Positions 17,351 through 26,538 of a DNA stretch of 64,000 nt are shown piece after piece (positions within the stretch are counted from its first letter, which is position 1; every line of letters starts with the position of its first letter). The translations under genes were made by a program, and so were the position numbers. The stretch covers positions 682,001 through 746,000 of the forward strand of contig NZ_CP117709.1 in the NCBI RefSeq assembly GCF_028622875.1. The letters are read 5' to 3'. The notes below the pieces were generated by a model. The model was given only the letters and a program-made list of their open reading frames with translations, was not told the DNA's origin and did not search any database. This DNA comes from Streptomyces sp. MMBL 11-1 (GTDB lineage Bacteria; Actinomycetota; Actinomycetes; Streptomycetales; Streptomycetaceae).

Positions 17351-18079
17351 ATGAGCAACAACGGTCTGCGTCTGGTCTGGGTCTACCCCGACCTGCTCAG
17401 CACCTACGGCGACCAGGGCAACGCCCTGGTCGTGGAGCGGCGCGCCCGCCAGCGCGGTCTGGACGTGCAGCGCGTCGACGTGCGCAGCGACCAGCCGGTG
17501 CCGACGTCCGGCGACATCTATCTGATCGGCGGCGGTGAGGACCGGCCGCAGCGCCTGGCGGCCGAGCGGCTGCGCCGCGACGGCGGGCTGAGCCGGGCCG
17601 CGTCCAACGGCGCGATCATCTTCTCGGTCTGCGCGGGCTACCAGATCCTCGGGCACGAGTTCGTCAACGACCTCGGTGAGCGCGAGGCCGGTCTCGGTCT
17701 GCTCGACGTGGTCTCCACCCGCGGCGAGGGCGCGCGGTGCGTCGGCGACGTACTGGCGGACATCGACCCGCACCTCGGGCTGCCGCCGCTGACCGGGTTC
17801 GAGAACCACCAGGGCGTCACCCATCTCGGCCCGACGGCCCGGCCGCTGGCCCGGGTGCAGTTCGGCCGCGGCAACGGCACCGGGGACGGCACGGAGGGCG
17901 CGTACAACGACACGGTCTTCGGGACGTACATGCACGGCCCCGTGCTGGCCCGCAACCCTCAGATCGCCGATCTGCTGCTGAAGCTGGCCCTCGACGTGAA
18001 CGCGCTGCCGCCCACCGACGACCGCTGGTACGAGGCGCTGCGCGCCGAGCGGATCGCCTCGGCGACCCAGCCCGCCTGA
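17351..18079 (+). CDS. gatD: lipid II isoglutaminyl synthase, glutaminase subunit GatD
   Basis: GatD (242 residues) supplies ammonia from glutamine to MurT. It is a class-I glutamine amidotransferase-like fold: IYLIGGGEDRPQ near residue 57, the nucleophile elbow FSVCAGYQILG near residue 92 (catalytic Cys), and TYMHGPVL near residue 193 (catalytic His). ATG 17351 has GGAGAGGA upstream. It forms an operon with murT. The stop codon is the first part of a 35-bp tandem duplication that carries two hairpins. Confidence 0.95.
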   Translation: MSNNGLRLVWVYPDLLSTYGDQGNALVVERRARQRGLDVQRVDVRSDQPVPTSGDIYLIGGGEDRPQRLAAERLRRDGGLSRAASNGAIIFSVCAGYQILGHEFVNDLGEREAGLGLLDVVSTRGEGARCVGDVLADIDPHLGLPPLTGFENHQGVTHLGPTARPLARVQFGRGNGTGDGTEGAYNDTVFGTYMHGPVLARNPQIADLLLKLALDVNALPPTDDRWYEALRAERIASATQPA

Positions 18080-18145
18080 GGCTCTTTCCGCTCGCCTGAG
18101 CGGGGTCCGTCTGAGGCGTTTTCCGCTCGGTTGAGCGGAGTCCAG
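18076..18145 (+). terminator. tandem 35-bp repeat with two hairpins after gatD
   Basis: Units 18076-18110 and 18111-18145 are about 80% identical. Each contains CCGCTC-N4-GAGCGG (18088-18103 and 18123-18138). Unit 1 includes the gatD stop codon (18077-18079). The tandem hairpins are a likely terminator for murT-gatD. Confidence 0.6.
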
Positions 18146-18254
18146 CAGGCGGACGGCCGGTTCGGTCCCGCCACCCTGCGCCGGTAGGGTGGCGGGGATC
18201 CAACCGGACGACGTGGTCCGGTCGTCGACTTAACGTTGCAAAGGTTTCCGGGCC

Positions 18255-19280
18255 ATGCGCATTGGCGTACTCACCTCCGGCGGCGACTGCCCCGGCCTCA
18301 ACGCCGTCATCCGTTCCGTCGTGCACCGCGCGGTGGTGGACCACGGCGACGAGGTCATCGGCTTCCACGACGGCTGGAAGGGCCTGCTGGAGTGCGACTA
18401 CCGCAAGCTCGACCTTGACGCGGTGGGCGGCATCCTGGCCCGCGGCGGCACGATCCTCGGTTCCTCCCGGGTCCAGCCCGCGCATCTGCGCGACGGCGTG
18501 GAGCGCGCCCGCGGCCATGTCGCGGACCTCGGCCTGGACGCCATCATCCCGATCGGCGGCGAGGGCACCCTCAAGGCCGCGAACCTCCTCTCCGAGGCCG
18601 GTCTCCCGATCGTCGGCGTCCCCAAGACCATCGACAACGACATAGCCTCCACCGACGTCACCTTCGGCTTCGACACCGCCGTCGGCGTCGCCACCGAGGC
18701 GCTGGACCGGCTGAAGACCACCGCCGAGTCGCACCAGCGGGTGCTGATCGTCGAGGTCATGGGCCGGCACACCGGCTGGATCGCCCTGCACTCCGGCATG
18801 GCCGCCGGAGCCCACGCCATCGTGGTGCCCGAGCGCCCGTTCGACATAGACGAGCTGACCGAGCTGGTCGGCAAGCGCTTCTCGGCGGGCAAGAAGTTCG
18901 CCATCGTGGTGGTCGCCGAGGGCGCGAAGCCACGCGCGGGCTCCATGCAGTTCGAGCAGGGCGTCAAGGACATCTACGGTCACGAGCGGTTCGCCGGGGT
19001 GGCCACGCAGCTCTCCGGGGAGCTGGAGCAGCGGCTCGGCAAGGAGGCCCGTCCGGTCATCCTCGGCCACGTCCAGCGCGGCGGCACGCCCACCGCGTAC
19101 GACCGGGTCCTGGCGACCCGGTTCGGCTGGCACGCGGTGGAGGCGGCGCACCGGGGCGAGTTCGGGATGCTGACCGCGCTGCGCGGCACCGACATCGTGA
19201 TGGTCCCGCTGGGCGAGGCCGTCGAGACGCTGAAGACGGTCCCCGCCGAGCGGTACGCCGAGGCGGAGTGCGTGCTGTAG
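18255..19280 (+). CDS. pfkA: 6-phosphofructokinase, Gly104/Lys124 type
   Basis: This 341-residue glycolytic enzyme phosphorylates fructose 6-phosphate to the 1,6-bisphosphate. Motifs are LTSGGDCPGLNA (residues 6-17), IIPIGGEGTLKAA (about 95-107), VPKTIDNDI (about 122-130, with the catalytic Asp of TIDND), and VEVMGRHTGWIA (about 169-180). In E. coli numbering the position that selects ATP is Gly (GGEG), while the other discriminating position is Lys (PKTID), as in PPi-type and actinomycete enzymes. ATP dependence is therefore most likely, with unusual allostery. ATG 18255 has a weak AAAGG site. Confidence 0.9.
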   Translation: MRIGVLTSGGDCPGLNAVIRSVVHRAVVDHGDEVIGFHDGWKGLLECDYRKLDLDAVGGILARGGTILGSSRVQPAHLRDGVERARGHVADLGLDAIIPIGGEGTLKAANLLSEAGLPIVGVPKTIDNDIASTDVTFGFDTAVGVATEALDRLKTTAESHQRVLIVEVMGRHTGWIALHSGMAAGAHAIVVPERPFDIDELTELVGKRFSAGKKFAIVVVAEGAKPRAGSMQFEQGVKDIYGHERFAGVATQLSGELEQRLGKEARPVILGHVQRGGTPTAYDRVLATRFGWHAVEAAHRGEFGMLTALRGTDIVMVPLGEAVETLKTVPAERYAEAECVL

Positions 19281-19293
19281 CGACGTGCCGTCC

Positions 19294-19333
19294 AGAACTG
19301 CCCCCGGCCGCAACCGCGGCCGGGGGCAGTTCT
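19294..19333 (+). terminator. strong pfkA terminator hairpin
   Basis: AGAACTGCCCCCGGCCGC (19294-19311) pairs perfectly, over 18 bp, with 19316-19333 around the loop AACC. It lies 14 bases after the pfkA stop. There is no T-tract. Confidence 0.85.
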
Positions 19334-19390
19334 ACTCTGGACCGGACAACCGGCACGAAACGGGGACGTGTCCCCATCGGGAGCGAACAG

Positions 19391-20341
19391 ATGGATCACA
19401 GCGGGCACGGCATGAACATGGACCTGCCGCCGTTCACGCTGGGGCGGGGGCTGGAGCTCTCCGTCGACCCGTTCTTCCTGACCGGCTGCGTCCTGGCGCT
19501 CGCCCTGTACGGGTACGGCGTGGTGCGGCTGCGTCGGCGCGGGGACGGCTGGCCGGTGAACCGGATCGTGTTCTTCACCGTGGGCGTGCTGAGCATCGCG
19601 CTGGTCATGTGCACCAAGCTCAACGACTACGGCATGGTCATGTTCAGCGTGCACATGGTGCAGCACATGGTGATCAGCATGCTGTCGCCGATCCTGCTGC
19701 TGCTGGGCGCCCCGGTGACGCTGGCGCTGCGGGCGCTGCCGCCCGCCGGGGGCGGGCGGACCGGGCCGCGCGAGCTGCTGCTGAAGCTGCTGCACAGCCG
19801 GTACATGAAGATCATCTCGCATCCGGTGTTCACGATCCCGCTGTTCATCGCGAGCCTCTACGCGCTGTACTTCACGCCGATCTTCGACTTCCTGATGAGC
19901 TCGAAGCCGGGCCACATCGGGATGATGGTGCACTTCCTCGCCGTCGGCCTGGTCTTCTTCTGGCCGATCATGGGCGTGGACCCTGGCCCGCACCGGCCCG
20001 GGTATCTGATGCGGATGCTGGAACTGTTCGCCGGGATGCCCTTCCACGCGTTCTTCGGGATCGCGCTGATGATGGCGTCGACGCCGATGGTGGAGACGTA
20101 CCAGAACCCGCCGGCCTCGCTCGGCATCGACGCGCTGAGCGACCAGAACTGGGCGGGCGGCATCGCCTGGGCGTTCAGCGAGATCCCCTCCGTGCTGGTG
20201 CTGATCGCGCTGGTCTTCCAGTGGTACCGCTCCGAGCAGCGCACCGCGCGGCGCACGGACCGGGCGGCGGACCGCGACGGTGACAAGGAGCTGGCGGCGT
20301 ACAACGCCTATCTCGCGTCTTTGCAGGCGCGCGGACAGTAG
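19391..20341 (+). CDS. CtaG-like cytochrome c oxidase assembly membrane protein
   Basis: This 316-residue integral membrane protein has about seven helices of the CtaG/caa3 assembly family, which helps insert copper into cytochrome oxidase. The His/Met-rich start MDHSGHGMNM could bind copper. Conserved helix residues include MVMFSVHMVQHMVISMLSP (about residues 83-101) and FAGMPFHAFFGIALMM (about 214-229). ATG 19391 has GGGAGCG about 6 bases upstream. The gap to pfkA holds a perfect terminator, so it has its own promoter. A short membrane-protein gene follows after 66 bases. Confidence 0.8.
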   Translation: MDHSGHGMNMDLPPFTLGRGLELSVDPFFLTGCVLALALYGYGVVRLRRRGDGWPVNRIVFFTVGVLSIALVMCTKLNDYGMVMFSVHMVQHMVISMLSPILLLLGAPVTLALRALPPAGGGRTGPRELLLKLLHSRYMKIISHPVFTIPLFIASLYALYFTPIFDFLMSSKPGHIGMMVHFLAVGLVFFWPIMGVDPGPHRPGYLMRMLELFAGMPFHAFFGIALMMASTPMVETYQNPPASLGIDALSDQNWAGGIAWAFSEIPSVLVLIALVFQWYRSEQRTARRTDRAADRDGDKELAAYNAYLASLQARGQ

Positions 20342-20407
20342 CGCGGAGGGCGCGTACGGGGTGACCATGGGGGCAACGGCCGCGCGGCCGACGAGGAGCG
20401 TGCGCGC

Positions 20408-20566
20408 ATGTCCGGATCGACAAAGACCATGGGATACATGACCGGCGGTGCCCTGATCGCGGTGACCGCGTACACGGTGGCGCTGGGAAGCAGTGGCTGG
20501 CTCTGGTTCGGCTGGGTGGTGCTGGGGCTGTGCACCCTCGGCATGCTGGCCACCCAGGACACCTGA
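20408..20566 (+). CDS. 52-residue membrane protein
   Basis: The short frame translates to a protein starting MSGSTKTMGYMTGGALIAVT. It has two hydrophobic segments (ALIAVTAYTVAL; WLWFGWVVLGLCTLGML) and ends in ATQDT. GAGGAGCG lies about 6 bases before ATG 20408. It follows the CtaG-like gene by 66 bases in the same direction and may belong to its operon. Function unknown. The coding call rests on the good ribosome site, the membrane character and the position between a gene and a hairpin. Confidence 0.65.
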   Translation: MSGSTKTMGYMTGGALIAVTAYTVALGSSGWLWFGWVVLGLCTLGMLATQDT

Positions 20567-20672
20567 CCGTCACGGCGGGTGACCGCCAGGACGCCCGACC
20601 GCCGTGGGCGGGTGACCGGGCCTGACGGGCCCGGAGGCGGGTACGAGTCGGGAGACCGGTTCGCCACGGTCG

Positions 20673-20719
20673 CATGCTGGTGCCGGGGGCCTACGCTGCA
20701 GGCCCCCGGCACCAGCATG
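20673..20719 (+). terminator. 20-bp perfect hairpin
   Basis: CATGCTGGTGCCGGGGGCCT (20673-20692) pairs exactly with 20700-20719 over a 7-base loop. It separates the CtaG/small-protein unit from the acyltransferase gene. Confidence 0.8.
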
Positions 20720-20768
20720 ATCCAGTACAGGCCTGAACCGCCCCGGCAGAGCGAGGTGCACCCGCAAG

Positions 20769-21485
20769 GTGTTCTATTACATCCTGAAATATGTCGTGCT
20801 GGGGCCCGTACTGCGGCTGCTGTTCCGGCCCCGGACCGAGGGCCTGGAGAACATTCCTACGGACGGCGCGGCGATCGTCGCGGGCAACCACCTCTCCTTC
20901 TCCGACCATTTTCTGATGCCGGCCATCATCAAGCGCCGCATCACCTTCCTCGCGAAGGCCGAGTACTTCACGGGCCCGGGGATCAAGGGCCGGCTCACCG
21001 CGGCCTTCTTCCGCAGCGCGGGGCAGATCCCGGTGGACCGTTCCGGCAAGGACGCCGGACAGGCGGCCATCCGCGAGGGGCTCGGCGTCCTGGGCAGGGG
21101 CGAGCTGCTGGGGATCTACCCGGAGGGCACCCGCTCGCACGACGGCCGTCTCTACAAGGGCAAGGTCGGGGTCGCGGTGATGGCGATCACCGCGCGGGTC
21201 CCGGTGGTTCCCTGTGCCATGGTCGGCACCTTCGAGATCCAGCCGCCCGGCCAGGTCGTGCCGAAGATCAAACGGGTCGCGATCCGCTTCGGCGAGCCGC
21301 TGGACTTCTCCCGCTACGCGGGCATGGAGAACCAGAAGGCCGCGATCCGGGCCGTGACGGACGAGATCATGTACGCGATCCTCGAACTCTCCGGCCAGGA
21401 GTACGTGGACGAGTACGCGGCCAAGGTGAAGGCGGCCGAGCAGGAGGCCGCGCCGCCGAGGAAGTTCCCCAAGCTGCGACGCTGA
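20769..21485 (+). CDS. 1-acyl-sn-glycerol-3-phosphate acyltransferase (PlsC-like)
   Basis: This 238-residue membrane-associated acyltransferase transfers a fatty acyl group to lysophosphatidate or a similar acceptor in phospholipid synthesis. The H-x4-D catalytic motif is NHLSFSD (about residues 40-46), the EGTRS substrate motif is YPEGTRSHDG (about 117-126), and an N-terminal hydrophobic helix is present. The GTG start at 20769 gives the family's usual N-terminus (FYYILKYVVLGPVLRLLFRP). No second gene is clearly linked. Confidence 0.85.
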   Translation: MFYYILKYVVLGPVLRLLFRPRTEGLENIPTDGAAIVAGNHLSFSDHFLMPAIIKRRITFLAKAEYFTGPGIKGRLTAAFFRSAGQIPVDRSGKDAGQAAIREGLGVLGRGELLGIYPEGTRSHDGRLYKGKVGVAVMAITARVPVVPCAMVGTFEIQPPGQVVPKIKRVAIRFGEPLDFSRYAGMENQKAAIRAVTDEIMYAILELSGQEYVDEYAAKVKAAEQEAAPPRKFPKLRR

Positions 21486-21549
21486 GCGCGAATACGCCAC
21501 CGGCAGAGCACCCTCGTCCCGGCGGGCCCGCTCCCCTAGCGTCGGGATC

Positions 21550-22611
21550 ATGAGCAGAGGACACGCATGGGTGCTGGGTGCGACGGGCCAGATCGGGCGG
21601 GCCGCGGTGCGGGCGCTGGCCGCGGACGGCTGGGAGGTCACCGCGGCCTCGCGCGGTGGTGGCCGGGACGAGGGATGGGAGGGATGGGACGCCGGGGTCC
21701 GGGCGGTGACGCTCGACCGGGACGAAGAGGGGTCGCTCGGCCGGGCGCTGGGCGACGGCTGTGACGTGCTGGTCGACATGGTGGCGTTCGGCGGCGCGCA
21801 CGCCCGGCAGCTGACGGGGCTGGCCGGCCGGATCGGATCGGCCGTCGTGATCTCCAGCGGGGCGGTGTACGAGGACGACCGGGGCCGCAGCTTCGACACA
21901 CAGGCTTCCGTCGACGGTTTCCCCCGCTATCCGGTGCCGCTGTCGGAGACCCAGCCCACGGTGGCGCCGGGGGACGCCACGTACGGGACGCGGAAGGTCC
22001 TGCTGGAGCGGGAGCTGCTGGCGGCGGGCGACGCACTGCCGGTGACGCTGCTGCGGGCGGGCGCGGTCCACGGCCCGTACTGCCGCACCCCGCGCGAGCT
22101 GTTCGTGGTGAAGCGGCTGCTCGACGGGCGCCGGCGCCGGGTGTTCGCGTACGGCGGGGAGAGCCGCTTCCACCCGGTCCATGTGTCCAACGCGGCGGAG
22201 CTGATCCGGCTGGCCGCCCGGCGGCCGGGATCCCGTGTGCTGAACGCGGCGGACCCCCAGGCGCCCACGGTCGCGGAGATCGCGTCGGCGATCGACGACG
22301 TGCTCGGGCGGGAGACGGAGACGGTGCTGATCGACGGCCCTTCCCCGGAGGGGCAGGTCGGAGTGACCCCGTGGAGCGGCGGCCACCCCGTGGTCTACGA
22401 CATGACGGCCGCCGAGGAACAGCTCGGGTACCGCCCGGTGACCGGGTACGCGGAGTCGCTGCCGGAAACGGTCGAGTGGCTCGCCGGAGAGCTGGCGGAG
22501 CGCGACTGGCGGGAGGCGTTCCCGAAGATGCTGCGCAATTACGGCGCATGGCTCTTCGACTACGCGGCGGAGGACGCCTGGCTGGAGGCGTACGACCGGG
22601 GGCGGCGCTGA
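21550..22611 (+). CDS. NAD-dependent epimerase/reductase (extended SDR)
   Basis: This 353-residue Rossmann-fold enzyme has GATGQIGRAAVRAL (residues 10-23, nucleotide binding). VVISSGAVYE (about 99-108) holds the catalytic serine strand, and YGTRK (about 143-147) is the YxxxK catalytic pair. C-terminal substrate-binding elements resemble sugar-nucleotide epimerases, but the substrate is not identifiable. ATG 21550 is the only good start; its ribosome site is weak. It converges on tap. Confidence 0.8.
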   Translation: MSRGHAWVLGATGQIGRAAVRALAADGWEVTAASRGGGRDEGWEGWDAGVRAVTLDRDEEGSLGRALGDGCDVLVDMVAFGGAHARQLTGLAGRIGSAVVISSGAVYEDDRGRSFDTQASVDGFPRYPVPLSETQPTVAPGDATYGTRKVLLERELLAAGDALPVTLLRAGAVHGPYCRTPRELFVVKRLLDGRRRRVFAYGGESRFHPVHVSNAAELIRLAARRPGSRVLNAADPQAPTVAEIASAIDDVLGRETETVLIDGPSPEGQVGVTPWSGGHPVVYDMTAAEEQLGYRPVTGYAESLPETVEWLAGELAERDWREAFPKMLRNYGAWLFDYAAEDAWLEAYDRGRR

Positions 22612-22624
22612 GCGGCCCCCGGTC
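22594..22624. terminator. convergent hairpin between the epimerase and tap
   Basis: GACCGGGGG (22594-22602) pairs with CCCCCGGTC (22616-22624). The stem includes the last codons of the epimerase gene, and the stop codon is in the loop. Confidence 0.6.
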
Positions 22625-22642
22625 GGGCGCCTCCTGGGTGGT

Positions 22643-24226
22643 CTACGGCTTCGGTGCGGCGTGCGGGGCGCACGTCACATCGCGCCGGTCGGTCTCCCCG
22701 GTGAGCAGGTAGGTGTCCACCCGCTCGTTGACGCAGGGGTTGACCAGTCCGGTGACGCCGTGGGACCCGGCGTCCTTCTCGGTGATGAGCCGCGAGCCCT
22801 TGAACCGCTTGTGCAGCTCGACGGCGCCCTGGTACGGGGTGGCGGCGTCGCGGGTGGACTGCACGATGAGGACCGGCGGCAGGCCCTTGCCGGACCTCAC
22901 GTCCAGCGGGGTCCGCTGCTTGGCCGGCCAGGTGGCGCAGGGCAGGTTCATCCAGGCGTTGGGCCACGTCATGAACGGGTACTTCTCGTGGAGCCGAGTG
23001 TTGTCCCGGTCCCAGGTACGCCAGTCGGTGGGCCACTTGGCGTCGGCGCACTCGACGGCGTTGTAGACCGCGTTGCCGTTCTCGGCGGCGGCGTTGCCCG
23101 CGAGGTCGCTCATGTCGGGGGCGGCGGCGTCGACCAGGGCCTGGGTGTCACCGGCCCGGTAGGCGCTCCAGGTCTTGGCCGTGGGGGCCCAGGCGGAGTC
23201 GTAGTACGGCGCACCCTGGAAGAAGCCGATGAGCTCGGCGGGCCCGACGACGCCCCCGATGGGGTCCTTCTTGGCGGCTGCCCGCAGCTCCAGCCAGGCC
23301 TTCTCGACCTTCTGCGGGGTGTCGCCGATGCCGTAGACGGAGTCGTGCTTCGCCACCCACGCCTTCCAGTCGTCCCAGCGTGTCTGGAAGGCGATGTCCT
23401 GGTTGAGGTTCGCCCGGTACCAGATGTTCTTCCGCGACGGGTCGACCACGCTGTCGACGACCATGCGCCGGACGTGGGTCGGGAAGAGGGTGCCGTAGAC
23501 GGCGCCCAGGTAGGTGCCGTAGGAGACGCCGAGGAAGTTGAGCTTCTTCTCCCCGAGCGCGGCCCGGATGACGTCGAGGTCGCGTGCCGTGTTCGGCGTC
23601 GTCATGTGCGGCAGCATCGCGCCGCTGCGCTCGCCGCACCCCTCGGCGTACTCGCGGGCCAGTTTGCGCTGGGCGCGCTTGTCGGCCTCGCTGTCGGGGA
23701 CCGGGTCGGCCTTGGGGGCCTTGACGAACTCCTGCGGGTCGACGCAGGAGATGGGGGCCGAGTGGCCGACGCCGCGCGGGTCGAAGCCGACGAAGTCGTA
23801 CGCCTTCGAGGTCTTCGTCCAGAGCGGGTTCCTGGCGGTGACCCGGGCGGGGAAGCGCAGTCCCGAACCGCCGGGGCCGCCCGGGTTGTAGAGCAGTGCG
23901 CCCTGGCGCTCGCCCTTCGTGCCGGTGCTGACGTGCCGGTCGACGGCGAGCTTGATCTTCTTGCCGTTCGGCCGGGCGTAGTCGAGCGGCACGGTGACCC
24001 AGCCGCACTGGATGGGGGCGGCCAGGCCCCAGTCCTCCGGGCAGTCCTGCCAGTCGATCCCGGCGTTCGCCGCCCGGTGCGCCGCGACGGCGGCGCCGCG
24101 AGCCTCCGCGTCGCCCCGGCCGTGATGGCGGCCGTCGGCGCCGGCGGCGGGTGCTGCCATCGCCCCCGCCATGAGCGTGCCCGCGACGAGAGCCCCGGCC
24201 GAACCGAGCACCGTTGTGCGTATCAC
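22643..24226 (-). CDS. tap: secreted tripeptidyl aminopeptidase (alpha/beta hydrolase)
   Basis: This 527-residue exported serine peptidase probably releases tripeptides from protein N-termini outside the cell, as Streptomyces Tap does. It has a Sec-type signal (MIRTTVLGSAGALVAGTLMA, then an AxA cleavage region). The oxyanion loop is LLYNPGGPGGSG, the nucleophile elbow is LGVSYGTYLGA (Ser near residue 232), the acid is in QSTRDAATPY, and the catalytic His is in DAGSHGVTG near the C-terminus. CVNERVDTYLLTG is the TAP-like C-terminal signature. GTG 24226 has a strong GGGGGAGG ribosome site. Confidence 0.9.
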   Translation of the reverse strand: MIRTTVLGSAGALVAGTLMAGAMAAPAAGADGRHHGRGDAEARGAAVAAHRAANAGIDWQDCPEDWGLAAPIQCGWVTVPLDYARPNGKKIKLAVDRHVSTGTKGERQGALLYNPGGPGGSGLRFPARVTARNPLWTKTSKAYDFVGFDPRGVGHSAPISCVDPQEFVKAPKADPVPDSEADKRAQRKLAREYAEGCGERSGAMLPHMTTPNTARDLDVIRAALGEKKLNFLGVSYGTYLGAVYGTLFPTHVRRMVVDSVVDPSRKNIWYRANLNQDIAFQTRWDDWKAWVAKHDSVYGIGDTPQKVEKAWLELRAAAKKDPIGGVVGPAELIGFFQGAPYYDSAWAPTAKTWSAYRAGDTQALVDAAAPDMSDLAGNAAAENGNAVYNAVECADAKWPTDWRTWDRDNTRLHEKYPFMTWPNAWMNLPCATWPAKQRTPLDVRSGKGLPPVLIVQSTRDAATPYQGAVELHKRFKGSRLITEKDAGSHGVTGLVNPCVNERVDTYLLTGETDRRDVTCAPHAAPKP

Positions 24227-24379
24227 GTGGAACCTCCCCCTTCATCCGATCCGCCGCCGAAGGCGACGTGGTCATCGGTACGTCGCGGGGATCCTTTCGT
24301 CAGTGGGGCGCCCGGGCCAGGGCGTACACCTGTTTCTTTACCGAACCCATAACCGGTGAAGGGGGTTCGCTGAGCGGAC

Positions 24380-25165
24380 TCAGCCGGTGTGGTCCGTCCT
24401 CAGCCCGTCCAGCAGCTCGCGCATGGCGTCGTCCAGGATCCCGCGCAGCAGGCGGGCGTCGGCGGCCACGGCGGTGACCAGAACGGCGGGGCCGGCGAGC
24501 GGGGTGAGCGCGGCGGTGGGCCCGAGGAGGCGCGCGGGGAGGGGGGCGTCCTCGAAGGCCGGGTCGGCGAGGAGCAGTTGGCCGACGGCCCGGTGGCCGC
24601 CGAGGACGGCGGGGCCGTCCCAGCCGGCGGGGGCGCCGGGCCCGTAGGCCAGTCGCTGGTCCAGGAGCGGGCGGCTCGCCCGGTGGACGGTGAGCCGGGT
24701 GGTGAGCCCGCCGGTGGGCTCGCCGTGCCGGCCGAGGATCTGCTCCTCACGCAGCAGCAGGCGTGCGGTGGGGGCGAGTCGGACCCGGGTGGCCTGGTGG
24801 AGGTGGCTGCCGTGGGCGGAGACGAGCTGTTCGGGAAGCCAGTGCAGCACGGCCCCCTCCCCCACGCCCAGGTCCACGGTGTACGTGGACGGTTCCGTGT
24901 CCTCCCGCGGGCCGGGCAGGGCTACGGTGGCCGCCGCCGCGTCCACGGTGAGGCGCGCCCCGTCCGCGATGTCCGCCTCGATCGTCAGCCGGTCGCCGTT
25001 GAGCGGGGCGCTCATCGCGCCGACGACGGTGACCCGGGCGTACGCGGTGTGCGGCGAGCGGGTGCGGCGCAGGGCGAGCGGGCCGTCGCTGACCAGGACG
25101 GGCAGGGCGGTCCCGCCCCGCCCGTCGGGCTCGGCCCGGAGCCGGGCCGTCGCGCGGACGTTCAC
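24380..25165 (-). CDS. ureD: urease accessory protein UreD
   Basis: UreD (261 residues) forms the scaffold on apo-urease through which UreF and UreG deliver nickel. The sequence from [20 protein letters not shown] to [18 protein letters not shown] is the UreD beta-rich core. Similarity is weak in general for UreD, but the position and the motif [16 protein letters not shown] support the call. GTG 25165 overlaps the ureG stop by 4 bases (GTGA), indicating translational coupling. It is the last gene of the operon. Confidence 0.9.
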   Translation of the reverse strand: MNVRATARLRAEPDGRGGTALPVLVSDGPLALRRTRSPHTAYARVTVVGAMSAPLNGDRLTIEADIADGARLTVDAAAATVALPGPREDTEPSTYTVDLGVGEGAVLHWLPEQLVSAHGSHLHQATRVRLAPTARLLLREEQILGRHGEPTGGLTTRLTVHRASRPLLDQRLAYGPGAPAGWDGPAVLGGHRAVGQLLLADPAFEDAPLPARLLGPTAALTPLAGPAVLVTAVAADARLLRGILDDAMRELLDGLRTDHTG

Positions 25166-25839
25166 GCGGCCCAGGCGGCGAGCCGCGCCCGCACCCAGTC
25201 GGCGACCGGTCCGACGCCCTCGGCCGAGGTCAGGGAGGTGAAGGCGACGGGGAGTTCGCCGCGCTGCTTCTTGGCGTCGAGGGCCATCCGCTCCAGGTCG
25301 GAGCCGACGTAGGGGGCGAGGTCGGTCTTGTTGATGACCAGGAGGTCGGCGGTGGTGACGCCGGGGCCGCCCTTGCGCGGGATGTCGTCGCCGCCCGCGA
25401 CGTCGATGACGAAGACCTGCGCGTCGACCAGTCCTTTGGAGAAGGTGGCGGTGAGGTTGTCGCCGCCGGACTCGACGAGGATGAGGTCGAGCGGTCCGAC
25501 CGCGTCCTCCAGGTCCTCGACGGCTTCGAGATTGGCGGAGATGTCGTCGCGGATCGCGGTGTGCGGGCAGGCGCCGGTCTCGACGGCCTGGATCCGCTCG
25601 GGCGGCAGGACCGCGTTGCGCAGCAGGAAGGCGGCGTCCTCCTGGGTGTAGATGTCGTTGGTGACGACGGCGATGGACAGGCGGTCGCGCAGTTCGCGGC
25701 AGAGGGCGGCGACGGTGGCCGTCTTGCCGGAGCCGACGGGGCCGCCGAGGCCGATGCGCAGGGCGCGCCGGGTGCCGTCGGGGCGGGTGGCGTCGGCGCT
25801 GACGGCGGCGGGGGCGTCGTGGGGGTGGCCGAGGTGCAT
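25162..25839 (-). CDS. ureG: urease accessory GTPase UreG
   Basis: UreG (225 residues) is the SIMIBI GTPase that hydrolyses GTP to drive nickel insertion. The Walker A motif [12 protein letters not shown] is near residue 32. The CPHT nickel-binding motif ([11 protein letters not shown]) is near residue 88, [11 protein letters not shown] is near residue 117 and [12 protein letters not shown] (guanine-specific NKxD) is near residue 168. The short His-containing start MHLGHPHD may store nickel. It lies 21 bases after ureF. Confidence 0.95.
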   Translation of the reverse strand: MHLGHPHDAPAAVSADATRPDGTRRALRIGLGGPVGSGKTATVAALCRELRDRLSIAVVTNDIYTQEDAAFLLRNAVLPPERIQAVETGACPHTAIRDDISANLEAVEDLEDAVGPLDLILVESGGDNLTATFSKGLVDAQVFVIDVAGGDDIPRKGGPGVTTADLLVINKTDLAPYVGSDLERMALDAKKQRGELPVAFTSLTSAEGVGPVADWVRARLAAWAA

Positions 25840-25860
25840 GGAGGCTCCTGTGGATGCGGG

Positions 25861-26523
25861 TTACGAGGCGAAGAGGCGGACCGGCCAGGCGGCGTGCGCC
25901 TCGGCGGTGATGTCGAGGAGCGGGGCCGAGGCGGCGGGCAGGGCGTCGATGCCCTGCCGGGCGGCCTCGGCGGCCTGTTCGGCGACCCGGTCCAGCTCGG
26001 GGGCGAGCCGGGCGAGTACGGCGGTGGCGTGGAAGGGGTCGAGGGAGAGGAGCCGGACGACGGCGGTGGCGGGTCCGCTGACGGTCTCGTACGCGACACA
26101 GTGGGCGGCGTCCACGGGGTCCAGGCCCGCCGACCGTGCGGTGAGCCCGAGGACGACCGGCTGGTGGGCGCCGCGCGGTCGGGCCGCCGCGAGCGCGTCC
26201 AGTTCGGGGCTCGGCCAGGTGGCGCGGGCGGCCCGCATCAGCTGCCGGCCCAGCTTGCGCGCGGTGGTCCGCAGGGCGGGCGAGGGTGTACGGGCGTCGG
26301 CGGCCTCGTCGAGGGCGATCGGGTCGAGGCCGTGGGCCGCCGCCGCGGCGAGGGCGGCGGCGGTGAGGCCCGACGTGTGCAGCCGGCCCCGGCAGAAGTC
26401 GGCGAGGGAGTCGGCGTCGCGGACACGGCCCCCGGCGACGGCCGGTTCGGCGCCGCCGGAGTGGGCGTGGCCACCGGCGGGGAACCGGCCGTCGGAGAGG
26501 ACGAGGAGAGCTGCGCGTGACAT
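25861..26523 (-). CDS. ureF: urease accessory protein UreF
   Basis: UreF (220 residues) is an all-helical activator that couples UreG to the UreD-urease complex. The start SRAALLVLSDGRFPAGGHAHSGG is the typical UreF N-terminus (LLQLSDSAFPVGGFAHS in relatives), and the helical C-terminus ends in AHAAWPVRLFAS. It follows ureC by 15 bases. Confidence 0.9.
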   Translation of the reverse strand: MSRAALLVLSDGRFPAGGHAHSGGAEPAVAGGRVRDADSLADFCRGRLHTSGLTAAALAAAAAHGLDPIALDEAADARTPSPALRTTARKLGRQLMRAARATWPSPELDALAAARPRGAHQPVVLGLTARSAGLDPVDAAHCVAYETVSGPATAVVRLLSLDPFHATAVLARLAPELDRVAEQAAEAARQGIDALPAASAPLLDITAEAHAAWPVRLFAS

Positions 26524-26538
26524 GACGGCGGCCGGCCC

